A DNA stretch of 64,000 nucleotides from the NCBI GenBank assembly GCA_900545495.1, contig UQZJ01000002.1:93826-157825 (forward strand), written 5' to 3'. The notes beneath the pieces are model-generated. The model was not told the DNA's origin and did not search any database. It saw only the letters and a program-made list of their open reading frames with translations. Each line of letters starts with the position of its first letter. Positions within the stretch are counted from its first letter, which is position 1. Shown one piece after another: positions 50,801 to 60,389 of this stretch. A program made the position numbers and the translations under genes. The DNA is from an uncultured Eubacteriales bacterium (GTDB taxonomy: Bacteria; Bacillota; Clostridia; Oscillospirales; Oscillospiraceae).

Positions 50801-52624
50801 TCACATTTTGGTTGACATGATGGAATCCTTATCGGTTTTTACAAACTCACTGCGCCTGTTCGGCACCTTCTTTGACTTAATAGGCTGCTCTGTTTGTTTC
50901 GGTGCGGGCGAAAACACAGGGCTTTTACGCCATTCCGGGATATGGGCGGAGGCCTTGCAGTCCCGCAGTTTCTTTGCCTCGTAGTGATTGGTATAGTCGT
51001 ACTTATCTACCTGCAGCACCTTGTTGCCGCGTGCGATGACCAGCGCGCGGTTTACCGGCAGGCGCAGCACCTCATCCATAGTCAGCAGCTTGCGCTTGCC
51101 CACGCCGCTGGTTTCGCGGAACTCCGGCGTGTAGTTGCTGATACGCCATGTACCCAACTGCTTGGCCTTGCTGGAGACATGGACACTGACCTCCCCGGTG
51201 CGGTCACTGAGGAATTTGGCAGTCAGCTCATCGGTGCAGCCCAGTGCAAGCTGATAGTCGCAGCAGCCCAATATCTCCTGCCATTGGTTGTAGGGATACC
51301 GGTTCTGCAAGCCCGCCAGATTCTGAAACACGCAGCTCATGCTGACGCCCCGCGAGCGGATCACACTGATCTTCCGGCTCAAGTCTGGAATAACACCGCA
51401 GGCTGTCAACTCTTCGCCCAGCACATGAACGGGGACTGGCAGCCTGCGGTCGGCACAGTTTTTATCCGCGTAACGGATCAGCTTGATAAACGCGAAGGAC
51501 AGAAACAGGGACGTGAGAAAATCAAAGGTACTGTCCTGATCGGATGTGATACAGAAATAGGCACAGGGCTGCTTGCCCGGCAGCTCCATGTCAATTTCAT
51601 CATGGCTGGTGATCTGGCAGATGGGCCGATTCTGAAACACCTGCAGGCGGCTGCCCAGCCCAATGATAACGCCGCTGCGCACCGTATCTGAGGATTGGCT
51701 GAACAGCGCATAGGGCGCTCTGGCAGGATGGCTGGCAGGCAGCATGGAAAAACGGTTGTCCAGCTCCTTCTCCGCGTTCAGCACCAACAGTTTGTAGACC
51801 TCGCCGATATTCCGGCTCTCCGGTGGATAACCCAGCGCCACATACAGTACCAGCGCTTTCAGCAGGTTCATCTCGGCAGCGTTCCAGAAATGGTCGCCCT
51901 TTTCGCTGCCGGTATTCCTGATGATAATGTCGCAGAAGATCTGCGCCATCAGCTCATCACCCTCAATCTCCGCCAGGCAGTTCCATGAATCAGAGTTCTC
52001 CGGCTGGATCAGGTTGAACACCTTTACCACGTAGCCCTTGCTGCGCAGATATTCGCTGGTCTTTTCGTAAAGCTCCGATTTTGGGTCGGTGATGATCAAG
52101 GACTCCTTGTGGCCGTTGTGGGCCTCGGACGCGCTTTGCAAAATGCGATTGATGCAGTAGGCTCGCGTTTTCATAGAGCCGCTGGCGCCGAACACGGCGA
52201 TATTGCCGTTAAGCCGGGAGTTCTCGGGAATACATACCACCTGATTGTCCAGCTTGCCCAGTATGACGCCGCTGTGTTTGCGGATATCGGACACCAGATC
52301 AAGGACGCCCTTCATCTCCGCTTTCTCCATGAAACCAGCCGTTCCGTAGGTGCCTTTGTTGGAGTAGGTCAGGTTGCGCTCCGCGTCATACTCCCCAACA
52401 TCGGAATAGCCCATGCGCATCACCATGACGATCAGCAGGCCCAGCAGCAACAGGCAAAGCCCTACGCCGATGAGCCCGCTCTTACTGAACAGTGCTTCGC
52501 AGCAGGCGGAGAAGGACAGCACCGGCGCGGCCGGGGAGCTTCCGTCGCCTGGCGTTCCGCCCGCATCCTTCCACTGCTGATAGTTCCGGACGAATTGCGA
52601 TAGATAGCCGCCGCCAAACAGCAA
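50801..52624 (-). CDS. virD4: Type IV coupling protein, VirD4/TraG family
   Basis: At least 607 residues. The ATPase couples DNA-protein complexes to the T4SS. Walker A is VFGASGSMKTRAYC (Met replaces the usual Gly), Walker B-like LIITDPKSELYEK follows, and VLGEELTACGVIPDL with QNLAGLQNRYPY matches TraG/VirD4. The frame stays open to about 52681 and there encodes a membrane helix (KKKLRTLLFALPLFLSGLLF), but no ATG, GTG or TTG exists there; the first usual start is TTG at 52624, which would cut the helix. GGAGG at 52690-52694 points to a start near GTA 52681. So the start is uncertain. Confidence 0.92.
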   Translation of the reverse strand: MLFGGGYLSQFVRNYQQWKDAGGTPGDGSSPAAPVLSFSACCEALFSKSGLIGVGLCLLLLGLLIVMVMRMGYSDVGEYDAERNLTYSNKGTYGTAGFMEKAEMKGVLDLVSDIRKHSGVILGKLDNQVVCIPENSRLNGNIAVFGASGSMKTRAYCINRILQSASEAHNGHKESLIITDPKSELYEKTSEYLRSKGYVVKVFNLIQPENSDSWNCLAEIEGDELMAQIFCDIIIRNTGSEKGDHFWNAAEMNLLKALVLYVALGYPPESRNIGEVYKLLVLNAEKELDNRFSMLPASHPARAPYALFSQSSDTVRSGVIIGLGSRLQVFQNRPICQITSHDEIDMELPGKQPCAYFCITSDQDSTFDFLTSLFLSFAFIKLIRYADKNCADRRLPVPVHVLGEELTACGVIPDLSRKISVIRSRGVSMSCVFQNLAGLQNRYPYNQWQEILGCCDYQLALGCTDELTAKFLSDRTGEVSVHVSSKAKQLGTWRISNYTPEFRETSGVGKRKLLTMDEVLRLPVNRALVIARGNKVLQVDKYDYTNHYEAKKLRDCKASAHIPEWRKSPVFSPAPKQTEQPIKSKKVPNRRSEFVKTDKDSIMSTKM

Positions 52625-52677
52625 CCCTGATAGAAATAGCGGGAGGGCGAATAGCAGAGTTCGCAGTTTCTTTTTTT

Positions 52678-53796
52678 CTACGGAAAAAACCTCCTCTCGA
52701 ACGCAGCAAAGTCAATGGCCTGCACAACAGCCCTGTCGCCGCAGTAGCGGCGCAGCACTTCGGCCTGATGGTCGAAGCAGATCAGGATGCCATAGCGGTC
52801 TTGAAGTCGCAGTGCCGTATCGAACCGCCTGATCCGCGGCAGGTCACAGTCATAGGCAAACAGCACCGGCGCACCCTCCGGCGTCATGGCGTCATTCTCC
52901 ACTGTTTCACTCAGCTGCCGGGGCCCCAGATCAAGGAGCAGCAGCTCGCGCAGGTCATTGTCCAGTTCTTTATCACAGAGGAGGCGCAGCAGCACCTCTC
53001 CATGATGGTCGTTGGTCAGGAAGCAGAACCGCTCATAGCTGCCATCCAGAACGAAATAGTTTTTGCCACCCTGATCAGTCAGCAGCTCATAGGCCAGTTC
53101 CATGCTATCACCCAGCAGGAGACCCCGCACCGCATCCGGGTGATACTGGTGCGGCATTCGTTCACGGCACAGCACCGTCTGCATGAGTGCCTTTGTCCGC
53201 ATCTCAGCTTTATAGCTCCATTTCATCAGCGCGTTGCCCATGTTGTAAACCACGTGGATATGCTGCGGTGTCAGCAAAACACCCACGGACCGGGCACCAC
53301 GGATTTTAACAAAGGTCGTCCCCATCTCCTTGATCTCACGGGATGAGTAGAAGGCAGGGGTGCAGATGCTACCAGTCGCTGTTTCACCGGGACGGAATAC
53401 GCCTAGCTTTTCATCGCGGAAGATACTAACGTTGGCGTTACGCATGGTGATCAATGTCTGCGAGACACGGTGGAGTCGAAGCCGCTGCTCCGGTTCACTC
53501 CTGATGTGGTTGGTGGCGCAGGATCCGGACAGGTAGAAAGAAAACCTCTCCTGGTTGTGCTCCAGCAGCAGCTTTTTCGCCGCGGCGGTGAGCCGGTATC
53601 CACGCAGTCCGTTCTTGTAGTAGGACAGCAAAAGCCGCTGACGCTTCAGCGACTTGACCACGTTCTCTTTGTAGCTGGTGCCACCGGCGAGCCTGCTCAG
53701 TTGGCTGGCCGGCAGCTCACCGGACAGGGCGACCAGCGCCAATAGCTGATAGGATTGTGATAGGCTACCGGGAGCTTTCTGTGGTAGGGTACTCAT
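52678..53796 (-). CDS. Replication-relaxation-like winged-helix protein
   Basis: 372 residues from ATG at 53796 (AAGGAGGTGGTCAGT upstream). N-terminal winged helix (ALVALSGELPASQLSRLAGG, KENVVKSLKRQRLLLSYYKN, RGYRLTAAAKKLLLE) as in Replic_Relax-type proteins of mobile elements. The central part is mixed; the C-terminus contains DCDLPRIRRFDTALRLQDRY. Lies immediately before virD4, with stop and the presumed virD4 start overlapping. This is where a relaxase partner might be expected, but no relaxase histidine cluster is visible. Confidence 0.65.
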   Translation of the reverse strand: MSTLPQKAPGSLSQSYQLLALVALSGELPASQLSRLAGGTSYKENVVKSLKRQRLLLSYYKNGLRGYRLTAAAKKLLLEHNQERFSFYLSGSCATNHIRSEPEQRLRLHRVSQTLITMRNANVSIFRDEKLGVFRPGETATGSICTPAFYSSREIKEMGTTFVKIRGARSVGVLLTPQHIHVVYNMGNALMKWSYKAEMRTKALMQTVLCRERMPHQYHPDAVRGLLLGDSMELAYELLTDQGGKNYFVLDGSYERFCFLTNDHHGEVLLRLLCDKELDNDLRELLLLDLGPRQLSETVENDAMTPEGAPVLFAYDCDLPRIRRFDTALRLQDRYGILICFDHQAEVLRRYCGDRAVVQAIDFAAFERRFFP

Positions 53797-53939
53797 ACTG
53801 ACCACCTCCTTCTGGTGTGCAGTACCCAGACTGCCATGACCACGGTATTTTTCGCCCGCACCGGTCATGTGAAAATGCCCGGAAACACAGGCTTTGCCGT
53901 ACCATCGTCATGTGTACTGTTTTTGACACGGTCGAAACA

Positions 53940-54602
53940 CTATAAATCGGATATAGATCTGAGCCGATTCTCGCGGTCCGAAAGCCAGCCCTGAAAACGC
54001 TCCTTATCCATCACCGACACGCGGGTACAGTCACCATCGCCGATCTCCGTCGTGTTATAGGCATCGCACAGCAGACCTGTATCATCCTCCATAACGAAAG
54101 TGGCAATCACATCCAAAAGCTGCTTGAGCTCCAGATTGTCATAGTCACGCACCCGGTTGGGCGACAACTCGCGGCTGTAGATATGAGAAAAGCAGACAAC
54201 ACAGTGCCGGAACTTGGGCAGCGTGTGTGTCTGCGCATACTTACTAAGCGTGTAGTAGATGGGGTCTGTCAGATACTCGCAGCTATGCTTCTTGCTCTTC
54301 TTAGGCAGTAGGCAGGGGAGCGTGATCTCCAGTATGCCATCTTTCTCTATAACAGAGATGCCCTGCATGACACCAGCCGATGTCAAATACTCGGCTTTTC
54401 GGATGGTGGTCGTCTCATAGATCAGGTGCCGCAGCCGGCAGGCAATGACCTCACCCCGCAGTGCGGCCTCTGTGGACAGCATTTCATAGTTATCTGAATG
54501 CCGCTGGATATTCGTGTTGTCCATAGCGTAGAGCGTGTTGGACAGGCGGGTGATCTCATTCAAAATGCTCTCTATCCGCTGCGAGAGGGTGGCTCTGTCC
54601 AC
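53940..54602 (-). CDS. Hypothetical transfer-region protein (DUF6100-like)
   Basis: 220 residues from GTG at 54602, which has AAGGAGG six bases upstream and overlaps the end of the preceding gene by 47 bases. The N-terminal half is helical; the C-terminal half contains CVVCFSHIYSRELSPNRVRD and YDNLELKQLLDVIATFVMED, and resembles a family often found in clostridial ICEs. The pair YDN..LELK..LD and a late D-G-D-C-T are reminiscent of RusA-like resolvases, but I am not certain. Followed by 143 bases without a gene. Confidence 0.6.
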   Translation of the reverse strand: MDRATLSQRIESILNEITRLSNTLYAMDNTNIQRHSDNYEMLSTEAALRGEVIACRLRHLIYETTTIRKAEYLTSAGVMQGISVIEKDGILEITLPCLLPKKSKKHSCEYLTDPIYYTLSKYAQTHTLPKFRHCVVCFSHIYSRELSPNRVRDYDNLELKQLLDVIATFVMEDDTGLLCDAYNTTEIGDGDCTRVSVMDKERFQGWLSDRENRLRSISDL

Positions 54603-55125
54603 AAGGTTCCTCCTTCCTGAAGTACTGTACGCAGCCCTGCTCATCCACCATGCAGTAGGCGGCGATATGAGGGATGTGCAGGTGCTGCATTTGGTCTTCT
54701 TCCTCAATGATAACGAGCCGTTGCCCGGAATCATCTTCCGCGGCCAGCGCGTGCTGCAGCAACGCTTCCTTACCCGGGCCTACATAGACAACCTCATATA
54801 CCTCGCCATCGGCGAAGAATACCAGCTTTGCCGGCATATTGTCAGGGCTGTGATACTCCACCTTTTCGATAAAGTCCAGCAGCACCCATAGTGCCGCTGT
54901 CAGTTCTCTGTCCTCGCGGCAGTCAGGGACATCTCCGTAGCAATCCCGGTCAGTGTTATAAAATATCCGCTGCTGCTTGACCAGATAGCGCAGCAGGTTT
55001 TCAATCACGCCCTCCTTGCCCGGATACAGGCGTAGAAGCTGGTCACGGCGCATGCAGTGATAGACGGTTATGTTCCGCAGCAGCTCTGCGGCCTCCTGTC
55101 CATAGATCTGCTCTCTGTTTCTCAT
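54556..55125 (-). CDS. Hypothetical transfer-region protein (DUF5697-like)
   Basis: 189 residues from ATG at 55125 (GGAGG 12 bases upstream; GTG at 55137 overlaps the ribosome site). The N-terminus (NITVYHCMRRDQLLRLYPGK, ENLLRYLVKQQRIFY) looks like a winged helix. The rest is an alpha/beta domain (LVFFADGEVYEVVYVGPGKE, QRLVIIEEED). Overlaps the 53940 gene. It stands directly downstream of the iteron-like repeats at 55.14-55.21 kb and could bind them. The family name is tentative. Confidence 0.6.
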   Translation of the reverse strand: MRNREQIYGQEAAELLRNITVYHCMRRDQLLRLYPGKEGVIENLLRYLVKQQRIFYNTDRDCYGDVPDCREDRELTAALWVLLDFIEKVEYHSPDNMPAKLVFFADGEVYEVVYVGPGKEALLQHALAAEDDSGQRLVIIEEEDQMQHLHIPHIAAYCMVDEQGCVQYFRKEEPCGQSHPLAADREHFE

Positions 55126-55142
55126 AGGCGGCATCACCTCCG

Positions 55143-55209
55143 TAATGCGTATTAACTCCGTATTATATGCGTATTGATTTTGTAATGCGTGTTATCTCCG
55201 TATAAACGC
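55143..55209. repeat. Iteron-like repeats between virB4 and its downstream gene
   Basis: Two 23-base units with 20 identical positions at 55143-55165 and 55183-55205 (core TAATGCGT-TTA-CTCCGTAT), with a half-unit ATGCGTATTGA at 55167-55177. They share TAATGCGTATTAA and CGTATAAAC with the repeats upstream of parM (25248-25286). Confidence 0.7.
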
Positions 55210-55213
55210 CGTA

Positions 55214-58042
55214 TTAGGCTTCCGGACGTTTCATGCGGCGCAGAAGATCAAGCAGCTCACGGCGGTCTGTGGTGATAAGGTCGCGTTCCAGCGGACTGGC
55301 CTTGAACTCTACCGTGATATTGTTGTTATTGCTGCTGATTAGGCCGTTACCCCGCTCAAAGTGGGTGATCTCCATGACCTCCGCTTCGGAGAGATGCAAT
55401 ACCTGCTGAACGCGCTGGGCCTCTTCATCCTCCAGATTCAGTATGACTTTCGTGCGGCAGTTGTTGATAATCCCCTTGCCGTACTTGCCGTTGTCCAGGG
55501 AGAAGAAGTCGTTTAGATCCTGCGTCGCGCAAATGCCGCTGCCGGAATAGGCGCGGATGGTCTTGAAGATCTCCAGCACCATTTCAGCCGCCAGACGGTT
55601 ACCGATGCCGAAGGTGCCGGAGCCGCCGCCGATGAGCTGCCAGCATTCGTCGATGAAGATGGCCTTTTCCTCCGTGCGGTTGGCTTTGGCTTTATCCCAC
55701 ACGAAATCCAGAGCTACGAACATGCCGATAGGCAGCAGATCACCGCTGAGTTCCGAGATGTCCAGCACTGTGAATTTGTTGTCCAGATTCACATTGGTCT
55801 GCTGGTTGAAGGTGCTGGCCGAGCCGTGTACAAAGCGGTTGATGATGTTGGAAAGGCGTTTGGTATCGCTTTCCACCTTCAGAACGTCGTAGAGGTCTCC
55901 CAACACCGGCATCTGGCGGTAAACGTCGAGGTCATCCGGATCACGGAGAGAGTCATTGTCGTGGGTAATGCCTTTCCGCGCATAGGTGCGGATCAGGGCG
56001 TCATCCAGCAGCTGCTTTTCCTCATAGGACATATCCGGGATCAGCAGTGCGAAGAAGATGTGAAGCCTCTGGATCTTGGCTGCCAGTTCAGAGCGTTCGA
56101 TGCCGGGGCCATCCAGCATGGTTTCTACGGATTTGTCCACCTTGCGGATCTCCAACACATTGATACAGCTCTTGGAGGCGGGGGAGATACTGATGAACTC
56201 GCCGCCCGTATTGACACAGGCACGATGGAACTCATGACCCTTCAGGGGTGCCAGCATGAAAACCTGTATGCCCTTGCGCCGCATACGGAGCGCCATCAGC
56301 AGGATCAGGAAGGTCTTGCCCGCGCCGCTGGTGCCGCATACAGCAATGTTGGCGTTCTTATAGACCTTGGAATCAAAGATGTCGATAATGACCGGAGAGT
56401 TGTTGTACTTGTTCAGGCCGAACAGGATGCCGTTTTCATCACTCAGCTCATAGGACGTGAAGGGATAGCAGCTTGCCACGCCGGTGGTCAGCGCATTGCG
56501 CTTGGAGCGTTCAAAGAGGTGCTTCTCCATGCTGACCAGCGGCAGCGACGATAGAAACGCCTGCTCCTCATGAAAGGCGCAGCTGCACACGTCCATATCA
56601 CGGGACACGAGCAGTTTTTTCAGTTCATTGACCTTCCATTCCAGTTCATCCACTGTGGGAGCTGTCACTGCGATCAGCAGGTTTAGGTAATAAAAGTCCT
56701 CGTTGTTGCCCAGCCCTTCCTTCAGGAAGTAGCCGCTTCGGATAGCACCGTCCAGATCATCAAAGTCCGTGTTGGTATCGCTAGCGTCCTTGATCTTACT
56801 GCGATTGATACGAAGCTGTTGTCCCAGCCGCTGCACCATGCGGGCTTTCGGCTGGCGGCTAATGAACATATCCAGGTCAATGCCATCCCCGGCGTTGACA
56901 ATGAGAGACAGCCAGCCGGCCGGCACCTGCGCCTTATAGCCGGTAGAGGGCACCAGCAGATAGGCATAGTAGAGTCCGTCAATACAGATATGCCGCCCGT
57001 TGGTGAAGTCGATGCTGTCAGGGGCGAAAAACTCCGTACAGGGAATGGCGTCGATCTCAGATTCCAGTCCTTTCGCCTGATACTGGGCAACGATCCGGCG
57101 AACTCGATCCGGCAGCGACGTGGTGGTGTTGCGGCACAGCAAATGGTAGAGGGTATCGACCGTAAATTCATCATCGTTTTCCGGGATCAGCACCTCATTG
57201 CCGCATTGCTTGAGATAATTGACTGCGGTGCGGGCTGCCGTTTGCAGGGAGGCGATGGCCTCCGCTTCCTCGTTATCCCGTTTCCGACCTGTCCATGCCT
57301 CATATTCAAATACCATGAAGAACCGGCGCGAGGTGGCTTCCCGTGCACCGATCCGGTCAATGAGCGTCAGGTAGTCCTGCTGCAGCAGGCGACAGTTTTC
57401 ATCGGTTTCCTGCGCCATCTCCTGCTGCACAATCTCTCTGTGCCGGTTCAGGTCGGCGCGTTTGGCAATGACCTTGATCTGCATTTTGACCGGGCTGATC
57501 TTCAGAAACGAAATAAACGAATAGATGATGTTTCGCTGTTCTCTGGCACTGCGCAGCAGGAAGTTGATGGGCACGACCTCAACGATCTTCAGGTAACGGT
57601 GATCCCGTGTGTAGATGATGCCGTTTTCAATCTTCTCCACAGGCAGGTATTCTGCCACTGGATTGATGTACTTGGGCGCGTCGTCACCGCTCTTAGCTTT
57701 TCGCTTCCTACGTTTTTTCCGCTTGTCCTGTTCCTCTTCATTGCGTGTAATAACACGGCGGTTGCAGAGATATTTCAGAACAAGAAAGATAAATGACGAG
57801 AGGCTTTCGCCGTTGATGCCAACCAGCGCGATGATGCCAAGAGGCAGTGCGGTCAGGCACAGAATGATGATCTTGGCAGTCAGCGTCAGTGCGGACACCG
57901 AAAACACCGGCATGCCGATAGCCAGCACGATAACCAGTGCCTCGGCTGTATTGCGGAGCTTCAGCAGTCCGCCGAAAAAAGTCCCGCCCTCAATAAAATT
58001 GGGTGGGATGATATAGGTGTCATATTCATTTGGTTTACTCAC
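55214..58042 (-). CDS. virB4: VirB4-like T4SS ATPase with N-terminal PrgI-type membrane part
   Basis: 942 residues. The N-terminus (about 1-110) has two membrane helices and resembles PrgI-family proteins fused to VirB4, followed by a very basic linker (KRKKRRKRKAKSG). Walker A is NIAVCGTSGAGKTFLILL near residue 575 and Walker B EKAIFIDECWQLIGGG near residue 790, with QDLNDFFSL in the RAAATQ-like position. Powers assembly and transport of the conjugation channel at the inner face of the membrane. GGAAGGAGAACTAA precedes the ATG. Confidence 0.93.
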   Translation of the reverse strand: MSKPNEYDTYIIPPNFIEGGTFFGGLLKLRNTAEALVIVLAIGMPVFSVSALTLTAKIIILCLTALPLGIIALVGINGESLSSFIFLVLKYLCNRRVITRNEEEQDKRKKRRKRKAKSGDDAPKYINPVAEYLPVEKIENGIIYTRDHRYLKIVEVVPINFLLRSAREQRNIIYSFISFLKISPVKMQIKVIAKRADLNRHREIVQQEMAQETDENCRLLQQDYLTLIDRIGAREATSRRFFMVFEYEAWTGRKRDNEEAEAIASLQTAARTAVNYLKQCGNEVLIPENDDEFTVDTLYHLLCRNTTTSLPDRVRRIVAQYQAKGLESEIDAIPCTEFFAPDSIDFTNGRHICIDGLYYAYLLVPSTGYKAQVPAGWLSLIVNAGDGIDLDMFISRQPKARMVQRLGQQLRINRSKIKDASDTNTDFDDLDGAIRSGYFLKEGLGNNEDFYYLNLLIAVTAPTVDELEWKVNELKKLLVSRDMDVCSCAFHEEQAFLSSLPLVSMEKHLFERSKRNALTTGVASCYPFTSYELSDENGILFGLNKYNNSPVIIDIFDSKVYKNANIAVCGTSGAGKTFLILLMALRMRRKGIQVFMLAPLKGHEFHRACVNTGGEFISISPASKSCINVLEIRKVDKSVETMLDGPGIERSELAAKIQRLHIFFALLIPDMSYEEKQLLDDALIRTYARKGITHDNDSLRDPDDLDVYRQMPVLGDLYDVLKVESDTKRLSNIINRFVHGSASTFNQQTNVNLDNKFTVLDISELSGDLLPIGMFVALDFVWDKAKANRTEEKAIFIDECWQLIGGGSGTFGIGNRLAAEMVLEIFKTIRAYSGSGICATQDLNDFFSLDNGKYGKGIINNCRTKVILNLEDEEAQRVQQVLHLSEAEVMEITHFERGNGLISSNNNNITVEFKASPLERDLITTDRRELLDLLRRMKRPEA

Positions 58043-58057
58043 ATTTAGTTCTCCTTC

Positions 58058-59449
58058 CTACCCTACGATCCAGAAAGGCCCACCGGCACCGGCACGGCTG
58101 CTGGCTTCATTCAGGATGATAGACAGATCCCATGCCTGTTGGCTTCGGGTATAGTTGGCAGGGTCGGCCACCAGTATCTTTCCGTTCTCCACACCGCGCA
58201 GCACGATGAAGTGTCCTGAGCCGGTGAAATGACCTTTCAGCATGATTGCCACCACCAGCTTGCCTTGAGAGAGCGCATCCACAATGCGCTGCCCTTCTGT
58301 TTTCCCGCAGCCCTGTACCGGAAGCCCCCACGCTTTGGCAGCACCGGGGATCAGCGAATGGTAGGAACCGCTTCTACTGCACCAGTAACCGTTTTCATAG
58401 GCCCAACGTGCCATCTCAACGGGATCGACCGTCTCGTTGGTCAGAGAAGATACCACCATTGCCATACAGGTAGGCCCGCAGCCGTAGGTGCCGATGTCGT
58501 CGGTGCCGTAGGGCTTGCTCGCGTACCGCTTGTCCAACTGATTATAGTAGACCACCTGCGTCGCGCCATCCGAGAAACGAATGTCGCCCAGAGATACAAG
58601 GCCGGCGGACTCGGCAGGCAGCAAGCCCTGCATTATACCATCGCCCAGGAATACGCTCAGGTTCTGGGCGTAGTTTTCCGCCAGTCCCTTTTGTTCATCC
58701 GACAGAGCGAATATCTTATCCTCAAAATAGGCCTCTCCGTTGTAGACGATGGTATATATCTTCCATATCTCTGTTACTTCCGTTTCCGTCACCGTGATCT
58801 TGCCGGTTTTGGGATCTGTATTCGTTTCCGTTACCGTAGTCGTGCGAGACTCCTCCGTGCTCGTGAAGGTATAGAGGGCGTCCTTGGCCTTACGGATCAC
58901 ATCCTCCATATCCTTGATGGAGATAGATGCGTAGTCCTGATTTTTGGCGGCACAGTACATGGCAATGAAGCGGTTGGCATTGTAGGCCGGGGAGCTTTCG
59001 TATGGATTGATGATCTCCTTCTGGTCAGCGCCGGAAGCGGTAAAATCCGCGTCAATCCGGGCGCGAACATCCTCCTGCCCTTCCTCCAGCAAGTCGCTGA
59101 TCGCCTGCGAGATCTGATTGATGTTCTCCACAATGGCGGCGTTGTCATTAAAAATCGGTGTGTCTGGACTTCCTTCAACCCCTGCCTTGGTCAACCCGCC
59201 GAAGATCAGGGAGGGCAGCAGCATGATGAACAGGACGGGAAGCACCAGCAACCCGGCAATGATGGCAGCAACCGCCTTGCGATGTGTCCAGAGTGCCGCT
59301 GCCGCCGCACCGTAAGGGCCTGCGGCAGCAGCGCCTTTTGCCGCGCCGCTTACCATTTTTCCTGTCTTGATGGCGCCGCGCACAGCACCGCCAGCGTGTG
59401 CGCTGATCTCAGCGGCTTCGTTCAGACCGCTGCGTTCTTGCTGGGTCAT
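58058..59449 (-). CDS. T4SS-associated membrane protein with C39-like cysteine peptidase domain
   Basis: 463 residues. A short cytoplasmic A/G-rich part, a membrane helix (about 58-85), an extracellular VirB8-like or linker region (about 90-280), and a C-terminal peptidase domain of C39_2 type: YYNQLDKRYASKPYGTDDIG, then catalytic Cys in TYGCGPTCMAMVV, and His/Asp in GHFIVLRGVENGKILVADPA. In Gram-positive conjugation systems the corresponding position is held by a cell-wall hydrolase (VirB1-like, often CHAP or NlpC/P60). Here the domain is a peptidase type, so it may cut peptide cross-links. Confidence 0.8.
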   Translation of the reverse strand: MTQQERSGLNEAAEISAHAGGAVRGAIKTGKMVSGAAKGAAAAGPYGAAAAALWTHRKAVAAIIAGLLVLPVLFIMLLPSLIFGGLTKAGVEGSPDTPIFNDNAAIVENINQISQAISDLLEEGQEDVRARIDADFTASGADQKEIINPYESSPAYNANRFIAMYCAAKNQDYASISIKDMEDVIRKAKDALYTFTSTEESRTTTVTETNTDPKTGKITVTETEVTEIWKIYTIVYNGEAYFEDKIFALSDEQKGLAENYAQNLSVFLGDGIMQGLLPAESAGLVSLGDIRFSDGATQVVYYNQLDKRYASKPYGTDDIGTYGCGPTCMAMVVSSLTNETVDPVEMARWAYENGYWCSRSGSYHSLIPGAAKAWGLPVQGCGKTEGQRIVDALSQGKLVVAIMLKGHFTGSGHFIVLRGVENGKILVADPANYTRSQQAWDLSIILNEASSRAGAGGPFWIVG

Positions 59450-59450
59450 A

Positions 59451-60380
59451 TCAGGTCTTGTCCTTTCTGCGAGGCGGGTCAGGCAGACGCCGGATCAGGC
59501 TCTCACGATAGGAAATGCTGCCATCAGGATTCTGATAAGGCTTTTTCTCCACTACGTCCTGCGCGTACTGCCTATACCACTTTGCACCATCCACGGTGGT
59601 GACGGTGGTGTATTCCCGTTTTGGCTCCATATACTGTTCAGTGCTGTACATGGCAAAGGCACGACCGTCAGGTTCTTCCTCAGAGGTCTCCGTGCCGGTG
59701 ATATGCCCACCGCCGATCTCCACATTGGAGAAGTTCGGAATATCCGCCGCGCCTTCACCAAGAGCCGTATAGCCCATATAGGACTTGAGAGCGTCAGCCG
59801 CCATATTGCCGGACACGACATCCCCAGATCCCGCGCTGCCGGTGGCAATACGGCTGATAACGTTATTGGCAATATCGCCGCCCTTGGTCATAGAGGCACG
59901 GAACGCCATGCCGCCAACGCCGCCGCTGCCTGTGCCGGTGGCGTTTCGGTACGCGCCGTTATAGAAGCTGCGATTGGCAACACCGGCCAGACCGCCTTGC
60001 AGGAAGGTGTTGCTGTCACCGCCACTGCCACCGGTGCTTCCGGCTCGCCCTGCATTACCGCCTCGACCGCGTCCGGCGACGCCACGGGCGGCAGCGATGC
60101 TCCGTGCGGCCAGCATCGCTTCTGCCAGCATAGAGCCACCTGTATGGCCCACATTGATACCAAGGCCCTGCATGAAACTGTCGATCTTCTGTGAGATCTT
60201 CAAAAATGCCACTGCGCACAGAAACCAGACGAACAGGTTTCCGGCCACGCCTTCTTTACCGGAAGCTGAGACCTGAGACTGCACATCTGATTCCGTCAGA
60301 GCAAAGGCCGGGATCGTGAGCGCACATATAACCAGTACGGACAACACGATCCCTGTGATGTATTTCGTTTTTTGATTCAT
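59451..60380 (-). CDS. Glycine-rich conjugation membrane protein
   Basis: 309 residues. Signal-like helix (about 8-28, ends IPAFALT), a second helix (about 47-65, NLFVWFLCAVAFLKI), a long G/R/A-rich stretch (GVAGRGRGGNAGRAGSTGGS) and a C-terminal region rich in T, Y and E with KWYRQYAQDVVEKKPY. Located between the VirB6-like and the peptidase genes, with one base between its stop and the next start. Likely a structural part of the channel; the family lacks a clear name. Confidence 0.7.
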   Translation of the reverse strand: MNQKTKYITGIVLSVLVICALTIPAFALTESDVQSQVSASGKEGVAGNLFVWFLCAVAFLKISQKIDSFMQGLGINVGHTGGSMLAEAMLAARSIAAARGVAGRGRGGNAGRAGSTGGSGGDSNTFLQGGLAGVANRSFYNGAYRNATGTGSGGVGGMAFRASMTKGGDIANNVISRIATGSAGSGDVVSGNMAADALKSYMGYTALGEGAADIPNFSNVEIGGGHITGTETSEEEPDGRAFAMYSTEQYMEPKREYTTVTTVDGAKWYRQYAQDVVEKKPYQNPDGSISYRESLIRRLPDPPRRKDKT

Positions 60381-60389
60381 GATCGTCTC

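Noticed and set aside
49469..50815. Plus-strand frame of 448 codons opposite the S1-domain gene
   Set aside because: Overlaps the conserved promoter block in reverse and encodes nothing recognisable; the minus-strand gene has a ribosome site and domain.
58229..59602. Plus-strand frame of 457 codons opposite the peptidase gene
   Set aside because: Antisense shadow; cysteine- and histidine-rich low-information sequence, no start signal.
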